DNA from: Nocardia transvalensis NBRC 15921
Lineage (GTDB): Bacteria > Actinomycetota > Actinomycetes > Mycobacteriales > Mycobacteriaceae
Direction of reading: 5' to 3'
DNA: 64,000 nucleotides
NCBI RefSeq assembly: GCF_000308875.1
Contig: NZ_BAGL01000042.1
Location: 62,001 to 126,000, forward strand
Under the pieces are notes generated by a model. That model was not told the DNA's origin, searched no databases, and saw nothing but the letters and a program-made list of their open reading frames with translations. Positions 1 through 7,516 of this stretch are shown piece after piece. The translations under genes and the position numbers were made by a program. Position 1 is the stretch's first letter, and the number at the start of each line of letters is the position of its first letter.

Positions 1-901
1 GGTTGCCGAAGAACAGATTCCACAGGCTGAACGACGCCCCGTTGAGCACCCGGAACCGGTACAGCCCGCGGGCGACCTCGCACCGCGGCCACACCGCGCC
101 GTTGACGACCCCGACGTCACCGACCGCGCCGCCCTCCCACGCGCTCTGCGGCACGACGAGGGTCGAGCGGAGATTCTGGCGCCCGTCGGCGGTGAACAGC
201 TTCTCCTGCAACAGCAGCGGCAGTTCGAACTCACCGGCGGGCAGGCCGAGCGGATTGCCGGGCTCGCCGGTGTCGAACTCGTCGCGCAGCAGGACCGTGC
301 CCGCCAGTCCCGCATACACATTCGCGCGGGTGATGCCCATCGCGTGGTCGTGGTACCAGAGGTGGGCCGCCGGCTGTCGCAGCGGGAAACGGTAGGTCCG
401 GTGCTGACCCGGGAATGTCGACTGCTGCGGGTGCCCGTCGCTGTCGGGCGGGGTCACGCCGCCGTGCAGGTGCAGGGAACACGGTGGTTTCGTCCGGTAG
501 CTCTCGGCGACGCCGTGCATGCTGGTGTCGATATCCGCCGAGAACGGGTGCGGGCCGAGGGTATTGGCGAATCGGACGGTCAGCGGCTCGTCGACCCGGT
601 GTTCGACGGTCGGGCCCAGATAGCTCTCGCCGCCGTAGCCCAGCGCGGGGACCTCGCCGAAATCGCGGTGGAATCGGTGCGTCGTGGACGCGGCGGCCAG
701 GTCCAGCCGGTCCCCGCGCACCACCGGCAGCACCGGCAGATCGTCGACGTAGGGCCGCATCGGCGGCGAATGGAACAGCAGCGGACTCGCCACTCCGGGA
801 GGCGCCCCGGCCGCGTGTATCGCCCGGCAGGACAGCGCCGCGGCGGCCATCCCGACGCCGGCGCCGCGCAGAAAGCCCCGGCGGCCGATCGGTCCTTGCA
901 T
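1..901 (-). CDS. Multicopper oxidase, Tat-exported (3' end beyond window)
   Basis: Probable secreted laccase/CotA/bilirubin-oxidase-like enzyme; only the first 300 residues lie in the window. The N-terminus has a twin-arginine signal (RRGFLRGAGVGMAAAAL), so export as a folded, copper-loaded protein is expected. Two copper-ligand motifs of cupredoxin domain 1 are visible: HLHGG (about residues 145-149) and WYHDHAMG (about 185-192). The ATG start at 901 is preceded by GGAGAGGA. The frame stays open to base 1, so the C-terminal type 1/trinuclear copper ligands cannot be checked. It is divergent from a TetR gene with a palindrome between them, which suggests local control. The substrate is unknown; copper tolerance and phenol oxidation are both possible. 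Confidence 0.9.
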   Translation of the reverse strand, partial: MQGPIGRRGFLRGAGVGMAAAALSCRAIHAAGAPPGVASPLLFHSPPMRPYVDDLPVLPVVRGDRLDLAAASTTHRFHRDFGEVPALGYGGESYLGPTVEHRVDEPLTVRFANTLGPHPFSADIDTSMHGVAESYRTKPPCSLHLHGGVTPPDSDGHPQQSTFPGQHRTYRFPLRQPAAHLWYHDHAMGITRANVYAGLAGTVLLRDEFDTGEPGNPLGLPAGEFELPLLLQEKLFTADGRQNLRSTLVVPQSAWEGGAVGDVGVVNGAVWPRCEVARGLYRFRVLNGASFSLWNLFFGN

Positions 902-949
902 CACTGGGTCCTCTCCGGATGGCCTCGTCGCGCACCCGGCTGCAGCGAA

Positions 950-965
950 TATACCTTTTGGTATA
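950..965. promoter_or_regulatory. Perfect inverted repeat between multicopper oxidase and TetR genes
   Basis: TATACC-TTTT-GGTATA, two perfect 6-bp arms around a 4-bp spacer, lies 49 bp upstream of the oxidase start and about 145 bp upstream of the TetR start. Its size and place fit a TetR-type operator or an overlapping promoter; binding is inference. Confidence 0.45.
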
Positions 966-1097
966 GTCAACGGTACTTCGCTGAATGGTACACAGTCGCG
1001 GACGCCAGGCAAGCGGATTCCGAAGACCGCCGACCGGAACCGAGGAACCCCGATGTCCACAGCACCCCGCCCGCACCGGCCGGCCCGGCCGCTGACC

Positions 1098-1103
1098 TAG
1101 CAT
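1098..1103 (+). promoter_or_regulatory. Putative -10 box of a leaderless TetR transcript
   Basis: TAGCAT ends 7 nt before the GTG start at 1111, and no Shine-Dalgarno sequence precedes that start. This is the geometry expected of a leaderless mRNA, common in Mycobacteriales. The uvrB gene further on has the same -10 to start spacing. Confidence 0.4.
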
Positions 1104-1110
1104 CGAAACC

Positions 1111-1797
1111 GTGGCAGCCGCAGATGTTCCCCCAGCACCGGCCGCCGGGAGCCCCTCCCCGGCCGAGTCGGAATCCGGCGCTCGCCCGCGACGGTCGAAG
1201 AAGGCCGAGGCGCAGCGGCGCGGGCGGAGCCGGACGCCGCGGCTGTCCTACGACGACTGGGTGGACGGCGCGCTCGCGCTACTCGCCCGCGAGGGCGTGG
1301 CCGCGATCAAGATCCCCCGGCTGTGCAGCGAGCTGGGTGTCACGAAGGGCAGTTTCTACTGGCACTTCGACGACCTCCAGCAGCTCATGGAGGCGATGGC
1401 CGACCGGTGGAGCGCGGTGCAGTCCGACGCCGTGCGCGCGCTCGGCGCGATCGATTCCATCCCGGTCGAGCAGCGGATCGAGAACATGGCGACGCTCCTG
1501 GTCGATCAGAGCACCTGGATCGTCGAGGCCACCGTCCGCGAGTGGGCCCGCACCGACCCGAAGGTCGCCGGCGCCGTACAAGCCTTGGAGCGCAAGGTCT
1601 TCGACATCGTGAACCAGACCATGCTCGAACTCGGCTTCGACGAAACCCAGTCCCGCCTCCGCGCCGGCGCCATGGTCTACCTCGGCATCGGCCTCATCCA
1701 CGGCCGCGACAGCCTCCCCACCCCCACCGCCGAGGAAGCCCAGGCCGTCATCGACCTCCTCACCACCCCCTCCCAGCCCCGCCGCCCCCGCACCTAG
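1111..1797 (+). CDS. TetR/AcrR-family transcriptional regulator
   Basis: 228-residue regulator. A basic, disordered N-terminal extension (about residues 1-45) precedes a TetR helix-turn-helix: residues of the type GVAAIKIPRLCSELGVTKGS followed by FYWHF are the classic recognition helix. The remainder is a helical ligand-binding domain with no recognisable subfamily. The GTG start has no ribosome-binding site and a TAGCAT box 7 nt upstream, so translation is probably leaderless. It is divergent from the multicopper oxidase, and the inverted repeat at 950-965 is the obvious candidate operator. The inducer is unknown. Confidence 0.88.
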   Translation: MAAADVPPAPAAGSPSPAESESGARPRRSKKAEAQRRGRSRTPRLSYDDWVDGALALLAREGVAAIKIPRLCSELGVTKGSFYWHFDDLQQLMEAMADRWSAVQSDAVRALGAIDSIPVEQRIENMATLLVDQSTWIVEATVREWARTDPKVAGAVQALERKVFDIVNQTMLELGFDETQSRLRAGAMVYLGIGLIHGRDSLPTPTAEEAQAVIDLLTTPSQPRRPRT

Positions 1798-1868
1798 CGG
1801 GTGGAAATGGCTGCCTGCCCGCGCGATTGCTTGGATATCCGCTCGGCCGGTGAGGTGCGGGTTGGAAA

Positions 1869-4571
1869 TCACTCCTCGGTGATTTTCTGTTTCAAACGTA
1901 CCCGTACTTTCAAGCGCCCTCCTGCGTTCACCTTTTCAAGGGTGATCTCACCCTCCCGCTGGTTTCGGCGAATGAAGTCTTGCCACTCGTCGAGACCGTA
2001 CTCGAGAATCCAGTTGAGACTGACCTCGCCGTCCGGTGAGAAGTCACGCGCGATAACAATAACGGGTCCGCGCGAAAGGGCAATATGCGACTTGAAATAG
2101 CTATCGATCTCTCCGCCGTTGCTGTCCTCGGCCAAGCCGAGCGCTCGCTCGATACTCCACGGCCCTACCGCTAGTTCGGACCGGGTCAACAGTTGAAGCA
2201 CCTGTTTATGTGAGTCTCCGATGAGGGCGCCCTCCGAGGAGTTCGATAGGTCGAGTAGTTCGACACGGCACGAACGCATCCGGAGCTGAATGCCCGGACC
2301 TACGACCAAGTGCTGGATATAGGCTTGGTCGAGGTCAACCTGAGCAGTTCCTCGGAGTTCGAGATAATCGACGGTGATCCGTCGCGCAATGCGAGGGCTG
2401 TCGCCTACTGTCCCGTAAACATTCGACCAAAGCTCACCGAGGCTTATTGCACCCGGTGATCTGTGCTCGAATGGCTCCGTGTTGGTAACACTCCGTTGTA
2501 GAGCTGCGATCAGCTCGTGGGGTTCCTTGAGCTGCTCAGTACGCCACATAGAGACGATCAGTCGCGCGCATAGCGCAGAGATGGGCACGGCCAAGAGTAG
2601 GGTGACCGCCTGTTTGATCGGCAGTCGAGCTACTTGTCGAGCAAGGAATTGTTCGGCTATCGCGAGATGAGTGAATTTGAACGAAAGATCGTCATCTGAC
2701 CATTCGGCGCTCACACCACACAATGCAATCAGCCGACGTCCCTCTTCCTTGGTGAGTTCACGATCCAAAGCTGCGGAGGCCGCGAGTTCCAATTCTTCTT
2801 CTGAAATCTCTGGAACGGCCTTTCGTGCAGCCAATTCCGCTACCTCGGAAAAAATGTCGGCCAATGTGCTCGTGGCAAACAGATCGCCTCCTCGTGAACC
2901 TGGCATCTTTCGTCGTTCTCGTTGCAGGTAAACCTCGACAACGAAAGGCAGGAAATCGTATGAAGTGCCGGATCGCGCCCAAGCTGCAAAAGCTAAACAA
3001 AAGAATGGTGTCGTGAGCAGTTGTCGAGTCTCGGCCGGGGTGTGCTCCCATGTTGTATCTACCGCTAGTTGACTTGTGAGCTCACGCAACTGCTCGGTCC
3101 GCCATGGCAAAAGCTCCAACGCTGTCACGTGTGGTGGCCAGTCCATCGCGTCACGAAGTGCCAAATTCTGCCGAAGCCGGGCTTCCCAGTAGCTCGACCT
3201 GGCCGAAAGAATGACCGTTCCTTTGCCGCGTAGTGCATCGAAAATAGGTTTTAGCCCAGTCAGCGGGTTGTCGTAGGTGCGGAATCCGAGCAACTCGTCG
3301 AAACCATCGATTACCAGGATTGCCAGGCCTGCGCGACACAGCGCCAGTATCGAACTCTTGTCGACAATCCGTGTGCGAGGCATCCCGGAGTCCAGCAAAG
3401 TATCGAGACTTTGAGCCGTCGATCCACTCGATGAGATATAGATTGCGATGGGTTTCAGCCCACCTCCGGGCGAAAGTGACTCCCGAGCGAACTGCAGCAA
3501 ACTGTGCGTCTTGCCGGAGCCGGCTTCACCGGTCAGTGTTATAAGATTGGTTGCAGCACTATATATGTTTGTCCGCGCGGTTATCCGATTGCATACTTCG
3601 GTAATAGTAGCCGCGCGTCCGTCCCCGAAAATGCCAGCGGCGACATGGACCTGGGCGGGGACGTTAGGGATGTGTCGCTTGAGGTCCGGGAATAACTCCT
3701 CGCTGATCTGACTCTGCAACTCAACCGAATCCTCGAGCTCTTCTAGAAGACGCTCTTTCAGCAGTTCCCAGTTACATATATCAGCTAAGAACTCCTTGTA
3801 AGGTCTGGGGCCGGAGTCGGATCGCCAAATCCGAGCATGGTCGACGTCGATTTCAAAGTTGTCGACCCGGCGGGAGGCGCCGCTGGAAGTGCGCAAATCC
3901 CATCTCGCCACGATCGGGCCCGGAGGCTCGACGAGGATTTGGATCGAATTTCGTTCGGCAAATCCCCGTAGATCCTTCTGAATGTCCAGCGCGTAGCTTT
4001 CCGACAGTCGGTCACCACTTTGCGGCCCGAGTCTCTGCAATGAATCCAGAATCTCAGCGTCGGTTATGTCGGTAGCTGGGCCTCTTCGGGGCCAGTAGGT
4101 GGCGAATGCGGCTGAATAATCGTTCAATATGGCGAGTTCTCCACGGATTGTGATGAAGAACGGTTCGAGCTTTATAACGTGCCGGTGATCATAAATTTCC
4201 GAGATGTGACTCGCATTTTGCGTCACCACCTGATCGAGTATCTCATAGTCGATATTCTCCGGATCAGGGCCACCGTGGAAAACCTGGTTACGCATCTTGC
4301 GTACCGAAGCGCCTCCGGCGATCTCGGTGTTGATGCCGTCCGCGACGTCGAGCGCGAGGGACTCGCAAGCGTCACAGTTGAAAAACCGCTTGTTGAGGAT
4401 GATGTATCGAGACCAGGTGTCGAGTGATCCCGGAGTGGTCAATCCTGTCGGTTCGTCGGCCGCTGCAGCACACATCAGACCCAACACGCGCAACTGAAAC
4501 TCGACGTGGGCCAGGGTCTTTAGCGGATTCTGCTGCTGATCCGGCGCGGCGACCAAGTCCGCTATGGTCAA
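1869..4571 (-). CDS. HEPN-NACHT STAND NTPase, putative anti-phage defence protein
   Basis: 900-residue protein that fits a bacterial NACHT/NLR-like immune NTPase. Seen directly: Walker A GEAGSGKT at residues 348-355; Walker B LVIDGFDE at 419-426, with the NACHT-type acidic pair after the Walker B aspartate; a sensor-like ILSARSSYW strand about 35 residues later; and an N-terminal RNQVFH (R94-N95-x3-H99) that matches the R-x4-H catalytic motif of HEPN ribonucleases. The C-terminal about 400 residues are helical followed by a beta-rich stretch of unknown fold, the usual place of a sensor. The start is TTG with AGGAGA just upstream. The gene stands alone, and base composition is visibly more AT-rich than its neighbours, suggesting horizontal acquisition. 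Inferred action: ligand sensing, oligomerisation and RNA cleavage leading to abortive infection. The trigger is unknown. The 274 bp upstream (4572-4845) hold no convincing gene. Confidence 0.8.
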   Translation of the reverse strand: MTIADLVAAPDQQQNPLKTLAHVEFQLRVLGLMCAAAADEPTGLTTPGSLDTWSRYIILNKRFFNCDACESLALDVADGINTEIAGGASVRKMRNQVFHGGPDPENIDYEILDQVVTQNASHISEIYDHRHVIKLEPFFITIRGELAILNDYSAAFATYWPRRGPATDITDAEILDSLQRLGPQSGDRLSESYALDIQKDLRGFAERNSIQILVEPPGPIVARWDLRTSSGASRRVDNFEIDVDHARIWRSDSGPRPYKEFLADICNWELLKERLLEELEDSVELQSQISEELFPDLKRHIPNVPAQVHVAAGIFGDGRAATITEVCNRITARTNIYSAATNLITLTGEAGSGKTHSLLQFARESLSPGGGLKPIAIYISSSGSTAQSLDTLLDSGMPRTRIVDKSSILALCRAGLAILVIDGFDELLGFRTYDNPLTGLKPIFDALRGKGTVILSARSSYWEARLRQNLALRDAMDWPPHVTALELLPWRTEQLRELTSQLAVDTTWEHTPAETRQLLTTPFFCLAFAAWARSGTSYDFLPFVVEVYLQRERRKMPGSRGGDLFATSTLADIFSEVAELAARKAVPEISEEELELAASAALDRELTKEEGRRLIALCGVSAEWSDDDLSFKFTHLAIAEQFLARQVARLPIKQAVTLLLAVPISALCARLIVSMWRTEQLKEPHELIAALQRSVTNTEPFEHRSPGAISLGELWSNVYGTVGDSPRIARRITVDYLELRGTAQVDLDQAYIQHLVVGPGIQLRMRSCRVELLDLSNSSEGALIGDSHKQVLQLLTRSELAVGPWSIERALGLAEDSNGGEIDSYFKSHIALSRGPVIVIARDFSPDGEVSLNWILEYGLDEWQDFIRRNQREGEITLEKVNAGGRLKVRVRLKQKITEE

Positions 4572-4845
4572 CTCGTCTCCTGGTGGCTATCGGCTATGTA
4601 GAGAAACATTCTCCCATGACTGCGCCGCCGCCGAGGCGAGATGGTAAGTGTCGATCGGAAACCCTCGGGTGTAATTCGTTGCCCGTCGCGGGCTTCGGTC
4701 ATAGGGTGACCTGCTCGCCTCGGGCAACAGAAATACTCGCACCGACACCGGTCTCATCAATTGGTTCAGGCAAATCATTCCGCCGTTGGCTGGTCTATGT
4801 GGCTGCACCAGCTATGTGTCGCAACCGGCGGTGCGGCCGCCGGGC

Positions 4846-5553
4846 TTAGGGCAGGGGTGCGGGGCGGTAGTGGGTGTCCGGCCGGCCCGGCCGGACCACC
4901 AGTTCGGTGCCGGGTTCGCCGAGGCGCAGGAGCCGCACCGCCGCGGCGGCGACCGTCTCGGCGGGCAGCATCGGAATTCCGGCCGCGCGGAAGCGATCTC
5001 GTCCCGGCGCGGTCAGGGGCGTGTCGACCAGCCCGGGGCAGACCGCGCCGAGGGTGATGTTCTCCTCCGAGAGGGGGCCGGACAGGGAGCGGACCAGGCC
5101 GATCACGGCGTGTTTGGTCATGGTGTAGACGGGGTCCTGGGGTGTTGCCCGGATCGCGGCGAGGGAGGCGGTGACGGCGATGGAGCCGCCGCCCCGGCGG
5201 CGCATGACGGGGAGGGCCGCGCGCAGGCCCCACATCACCGCGTGCTGGTTGATGCCGACCACGCGGTGGTAGCGGTCGAGGTCCAGGGTGGCGGGGTCCT
5301 TGTCGGCCGAATTCGTTCCGGCGTTCAGCACCAGGAGGTCGAGGCGGTCGCCGGCGAGAGCGACCGCGCGCGTGGAGGTTTCGGGATCGGTCAGGTCGCC
5401 GACGACGGCCTCGCCACCGATCCGGTCCGCTACCTCCGTGACGTGGGGCTCGCGGTCCACGACGACGCACCGGACACCGTCGGCGGCGAGCAACCCGGCC
5501 ACGGCCGCGCCGATTCCGCCCGCCGCGCCCGTGATTACTGCCGTCTCGTGCAT
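4846..5553 (-). CDS. Short-chain dehydrogenase/reductase (SDR)
   Basis: 235-residue classical SDR oxidoreductase. The Rossmann glycine motif TGAAGGIG is at about residues 8-15, the NAG motif (LNAGTN) near 78, and the catalytic serine and Tyr-x3-Lys appear as VTAS and YTMTK. Asp37 after the second beta strand (VVVDRE) suggests NAD preference. The length is typical of the family, but the substrate is not predictable. It is divergently transcribed from the SDR at 5662, with a 7-bp-arm palindrome between the two starts, so the pair may be co-regulated. Confidence 0.88.
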   Translation of the reverse strand: MHETAVITGAAGGIGAAVAGLLAADGVRCVVVDREPHVTEVADRIGGEAVVGDLTDPETSTRAVALAGDRLDLLVLNAGTNSADKDPATLDLDRYHRVVGINQHAVMWGLRAALPVMRRRGGGSIAVTASLAAIRATPQDPVYTMTKHAVIGLVRSLSGPLSEENITLGAVCPGLVDTPLTAPGRDRFRAAGIPMLPAETVAAAAVRLLRLGEPGTELVVRPGRPDTHYRPAPLP

Positions 5554-5598
5554 CGGCGTCCCCTGCCTGTCGACCGTGTCGCCTTGCCGACCTCAAGA

Positions 5599-5631
5599 TT
5601 GACAATCTCTGTATGGAGAATAGCATTCTCC
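5599..5631 (+). promoter_or_regulatory. Promoter and operator between divergent SDR genes
   Basis: TTGACA at 5599-5604 matches the -35 consensus, with TAGCAT at 5621-5626 (16-bp spacing) as a possible -10 for the rightward SDR. Overlapping the -10 is a perfect inverted repeat GGAGAAT-AGC-ATTCTCC (5615-5631). A repressor bound there would block the promoter; the regulator is not identified. Confidence 0.45.
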
Positions 5632-5661
5632 GGAGAGAGATTGCGGTATTGAGGAGGGCTC

Positions 5662-6432
5662 GTGGGATATGCCGATGAGGTGTTCGATCTGACGGACAGG
5701 GTTGTGGTGGTCACCGGGGGGAGTCGGGGGCTCGGGCGGGAGATGGCTTTCGCGGCTGCGAGGTGCGGTGCGGATGTTGTCGTCGCCAGCCGGGACTATG
5801 ACAACTGTGCGGCGGTCGCCGCCGAGATTCACGAGCGGACCGGTCGTGCCGCGATGGCCTACGGTGTGCACGTCGGGCGGTGGGATCAGCTCGACGGGCT
5901 GGTCGACGCCGTGTACGACCGGTTCGGGAAGGTGGACGTGCTCGTCAACAACGCGGGGATGCAACCGGTTTACGACAGTCTGACCTCGGTGACCGAGAAG
6001 CTCTTCGACGCCGTGCTGGCCCTCAATCTCAAGGGTCCCTTCCGGCTGTCCGCGTTGATCGGCGAACGCATGGTGGCCGCGGGGCGGGGATCCATCGTCA
6101 ATGTCAGCTCGACCGGGTCCATCCGGCCCCGGCCCTCGATCGTGCCGTACGCGGCGGCGAAGGCCGGACTCAATGCCGTGACGGAGGGGTTGGCGCTCGC
6201 CCTGGGCCCGTCGGTCCGGGTCAACACGCTCATGGCGGGCCCGCACCGTACCGACGCCACCGCCGGATGGGACCTCGGGAATCTCGAGCCCGGCCACAAC
6301 CCGTTCGCCGCCCATGCCCTCCAGTGCATCGGCCGGCCCGACGAAATCATCGGCGCCGCACTGTATCTCGCCTCCGATGCCTCCAGTTACACGACCGGCG
6401 CCACCCTCCGCTGCGACGGCGGCATGCCGTAG
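5662..6432 (+). CDS. Short-chain dehydrogenase/reductase (SDR)
   Basis: 256-residue classical SDR. Glycine motif TGGSRGLG at about 19-26, NNAG at about 95-98, catalytic serine in VNVSS and Tyr-x3-Lys in YAAAK, and the C-terminal GATLRCDGGM that ends many FabG-like SDRs. Arg after the second strand (VVASRD) suggests NADP(H). The GTG start is preceded by GAGGAGG. It lies upstream of, and on the same strand as, the cyclase/AMP-ligase pair, but that pair has its own operator at 6519, so it is probably a separate transcription unit. Substrate unknown. Confidence 0.88.
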   Translation: MGYADEVFDLTDRVVVVTGGSRGLGREMAFAAARCGADVVVASRDYDNCAAVAAEIHERTGRAAMAYGVHVGRWDQLDGLVDAVYDRFGKVDVLVNNAGMQPVYDSLTSVTEKLFDAVLALNLKGPFRLSALIGERMVAAGRGSIVNVSSTGSIRPRPSIVPYAAAKAGLNAVTEGLALALGPSVRVNTLMAGPHRTDATAGWDLGNLEPGHNPFAAHALQCIGRPDEIIGAALYLASDASSYTTGATLRCDGGMP

Positions 6433-6518
6433 CGATCAGCCGGGCCCATCGGTGGATCCGGTCGCGGCGCTCGTCTATTGACAGCGATAGTGCCGTCGAT
6501 CACACTTGTCGGGAAAGT

Positions 6519-6537
6519 TGACATGACTGTCACGTCA
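6519..6537. promoter_or_regulatory. TetR-type operator, copy 1 (nested palindrome)
   Basis: TGACATGACTGTCACGTCA reads as TGAC-n-TGAC-n-GTCA-n-GTCA, two nested palindromes. It differs at one base from the site at 13955-13973, which lies directly upstream of the TetR gene at 13298-13933. It sits 18 bp before the cyclase-family start, where a repressor could occlude the promoter. Recurrence of a 19-bp site 7.4 kb away is strong evidence for a real binding site; the protein-site pairing is inference. Confidence 0.7.
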
Positions 6538-6555
6538 TGATGCGAGGAGGCGACG

Positions 6556-7479
6556 GTGCCTGAAGTTCCCGATATGCGCACGCTGGGCCGGAAGGTCAGC
6601 AACTGGGGTCGGTGGGGGACCGAGGACGAGCGCGGGACCACCAATCTGATCACCCCGGAGCGTGTGCGGGCCGCCGCGAGCCTGATTCGCTCCGGAACGA
6701 CGTTCCCGCTGGGCATTCCGCTCGACGGGGACGGCCCGCAACCGGGCGGCCTGCGGATCAACCCGATCCGGCTGATGTCGGAGAACGGCCAGGAGCAGGT
6801 GCTGCCGGGCGGGTTCAAGTGGGCCGACGATTTCGTCTTCATGCCGCTGCAGGCCGGATCCCAGTACGACTCGCTGGCACACGTGCACTACGACGACCAG
6901 CTCTACAACGGCCATCCCGGCGACGGGATCACGGTCAAGGGCGCCGCCCGATGCGGGATCCACACCCAGGCCGGGGGCATCGCCGGGCGCGGCGTCCTGC
7001 TCGACGTCGCCCGGTCTCGCGGCGTCGACTGGCTCGAGGCGGGCACGGCGATCGGACCCGACGAACTCGACGCGGTGGCCGCCGCCCAGGGCGTCACGAT
7101 CGGCGCGGGCGACATCCTGCTGATCCGCACGGGATGGCGCCGGAAGTTCCTGGCCGACCGCGACGCCGCGGGCTTCATGGCCGGCGAGCCCGGTCTGAGC
7201 CTGGCGTGCGCGCCCTGGTTGCGGGAACACGATGTGGCCGTGCTGGGTTCGGACAACTGGGCGGTCGAGGTGATGCCGGGCGAGCATCCGGGCACCGCGT
7301 TCGAACTGCATATGGTGCTCATCCGGGATATGGGCCTCACGCTCGCGGAGATGCTCGATTTCGAGGAGCTGTCCGAGGCGTGCGCGGCCGACAACCGGTG
7401 GGAATTCTTCTACGCCGGACCGCCGCTGCCGTTCACCCGCGGCGTCGGCTCGCCGATCAATCCGCTCGCGATCCGGTGA
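6556..7479 (+). CDS. Cyclase-family (kynurenine formamidase-like) metal hydrolase
   Basis: 307-residue member of the cyclase/polyketide-cyclase-like metal hydrolase family that includes kynurenine formamidase and isatin hydrolase. The metal-site region reads GSQYDSLAHVHYDDQLYNGH, the variant seen in large actinobacterial members rather than the canonical HxGTHxDxPxH. The GTG start has GAGGAGG 6 nt upstream. It probably hydrolyses or lactonises a ring-derived intermediate. It is first in a two-gene unit with the AMP ligase 37 bp downstream and has the shared TetR operator just upstream, so it is likely induced with the catabolic block at 9-15 kb. Confidence 0.82.
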   Translation: MPEVPDMRTLGRKVSNWGRWGTEDERGTTNLITPERVRAAASLIRSGTTFPLGIPLDGDGPQPGGLRINPIRLMSENGQEQVLPGGFKWADDFVFMPLQAGSQYDSLAHVHYDDQLYNGHPGDGITVKGAARCGIHTQAGGIAGRGVLLDVARSRGVDWLEAGTAIGPDELDAVAAAQGVTIGAGDILLIRTGWRRKFLADRDAAGFMAGEPGLSLACAPWLREHDVAVLGSDNWAVEVMPGEHPGTAFELHMVLIRDMGLTLAEMLDFEELSEACAADNRWEFFYAGPPLPFTRGVGSPINPLAIR

Positions 7480-7516
7480 GCGCCAAGGGAATCCGATCCG
7501 GCGAGGAGTTGCGCGA

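Noticed and set aside
231..1103. 290-codon minus-strand frame over the oxidase start
   Set aside because: Arg/Ala/Gly-rich shadow; the +1 shifted frame contains Tat signal and copper motifs and extends to the window edge.
4587..4808. Small minus-strand frame upstream of the NACHT gene
   Set aside because: No ribosome-binding site, no domain, atypical codon use; not supported as an accessory defence gene.
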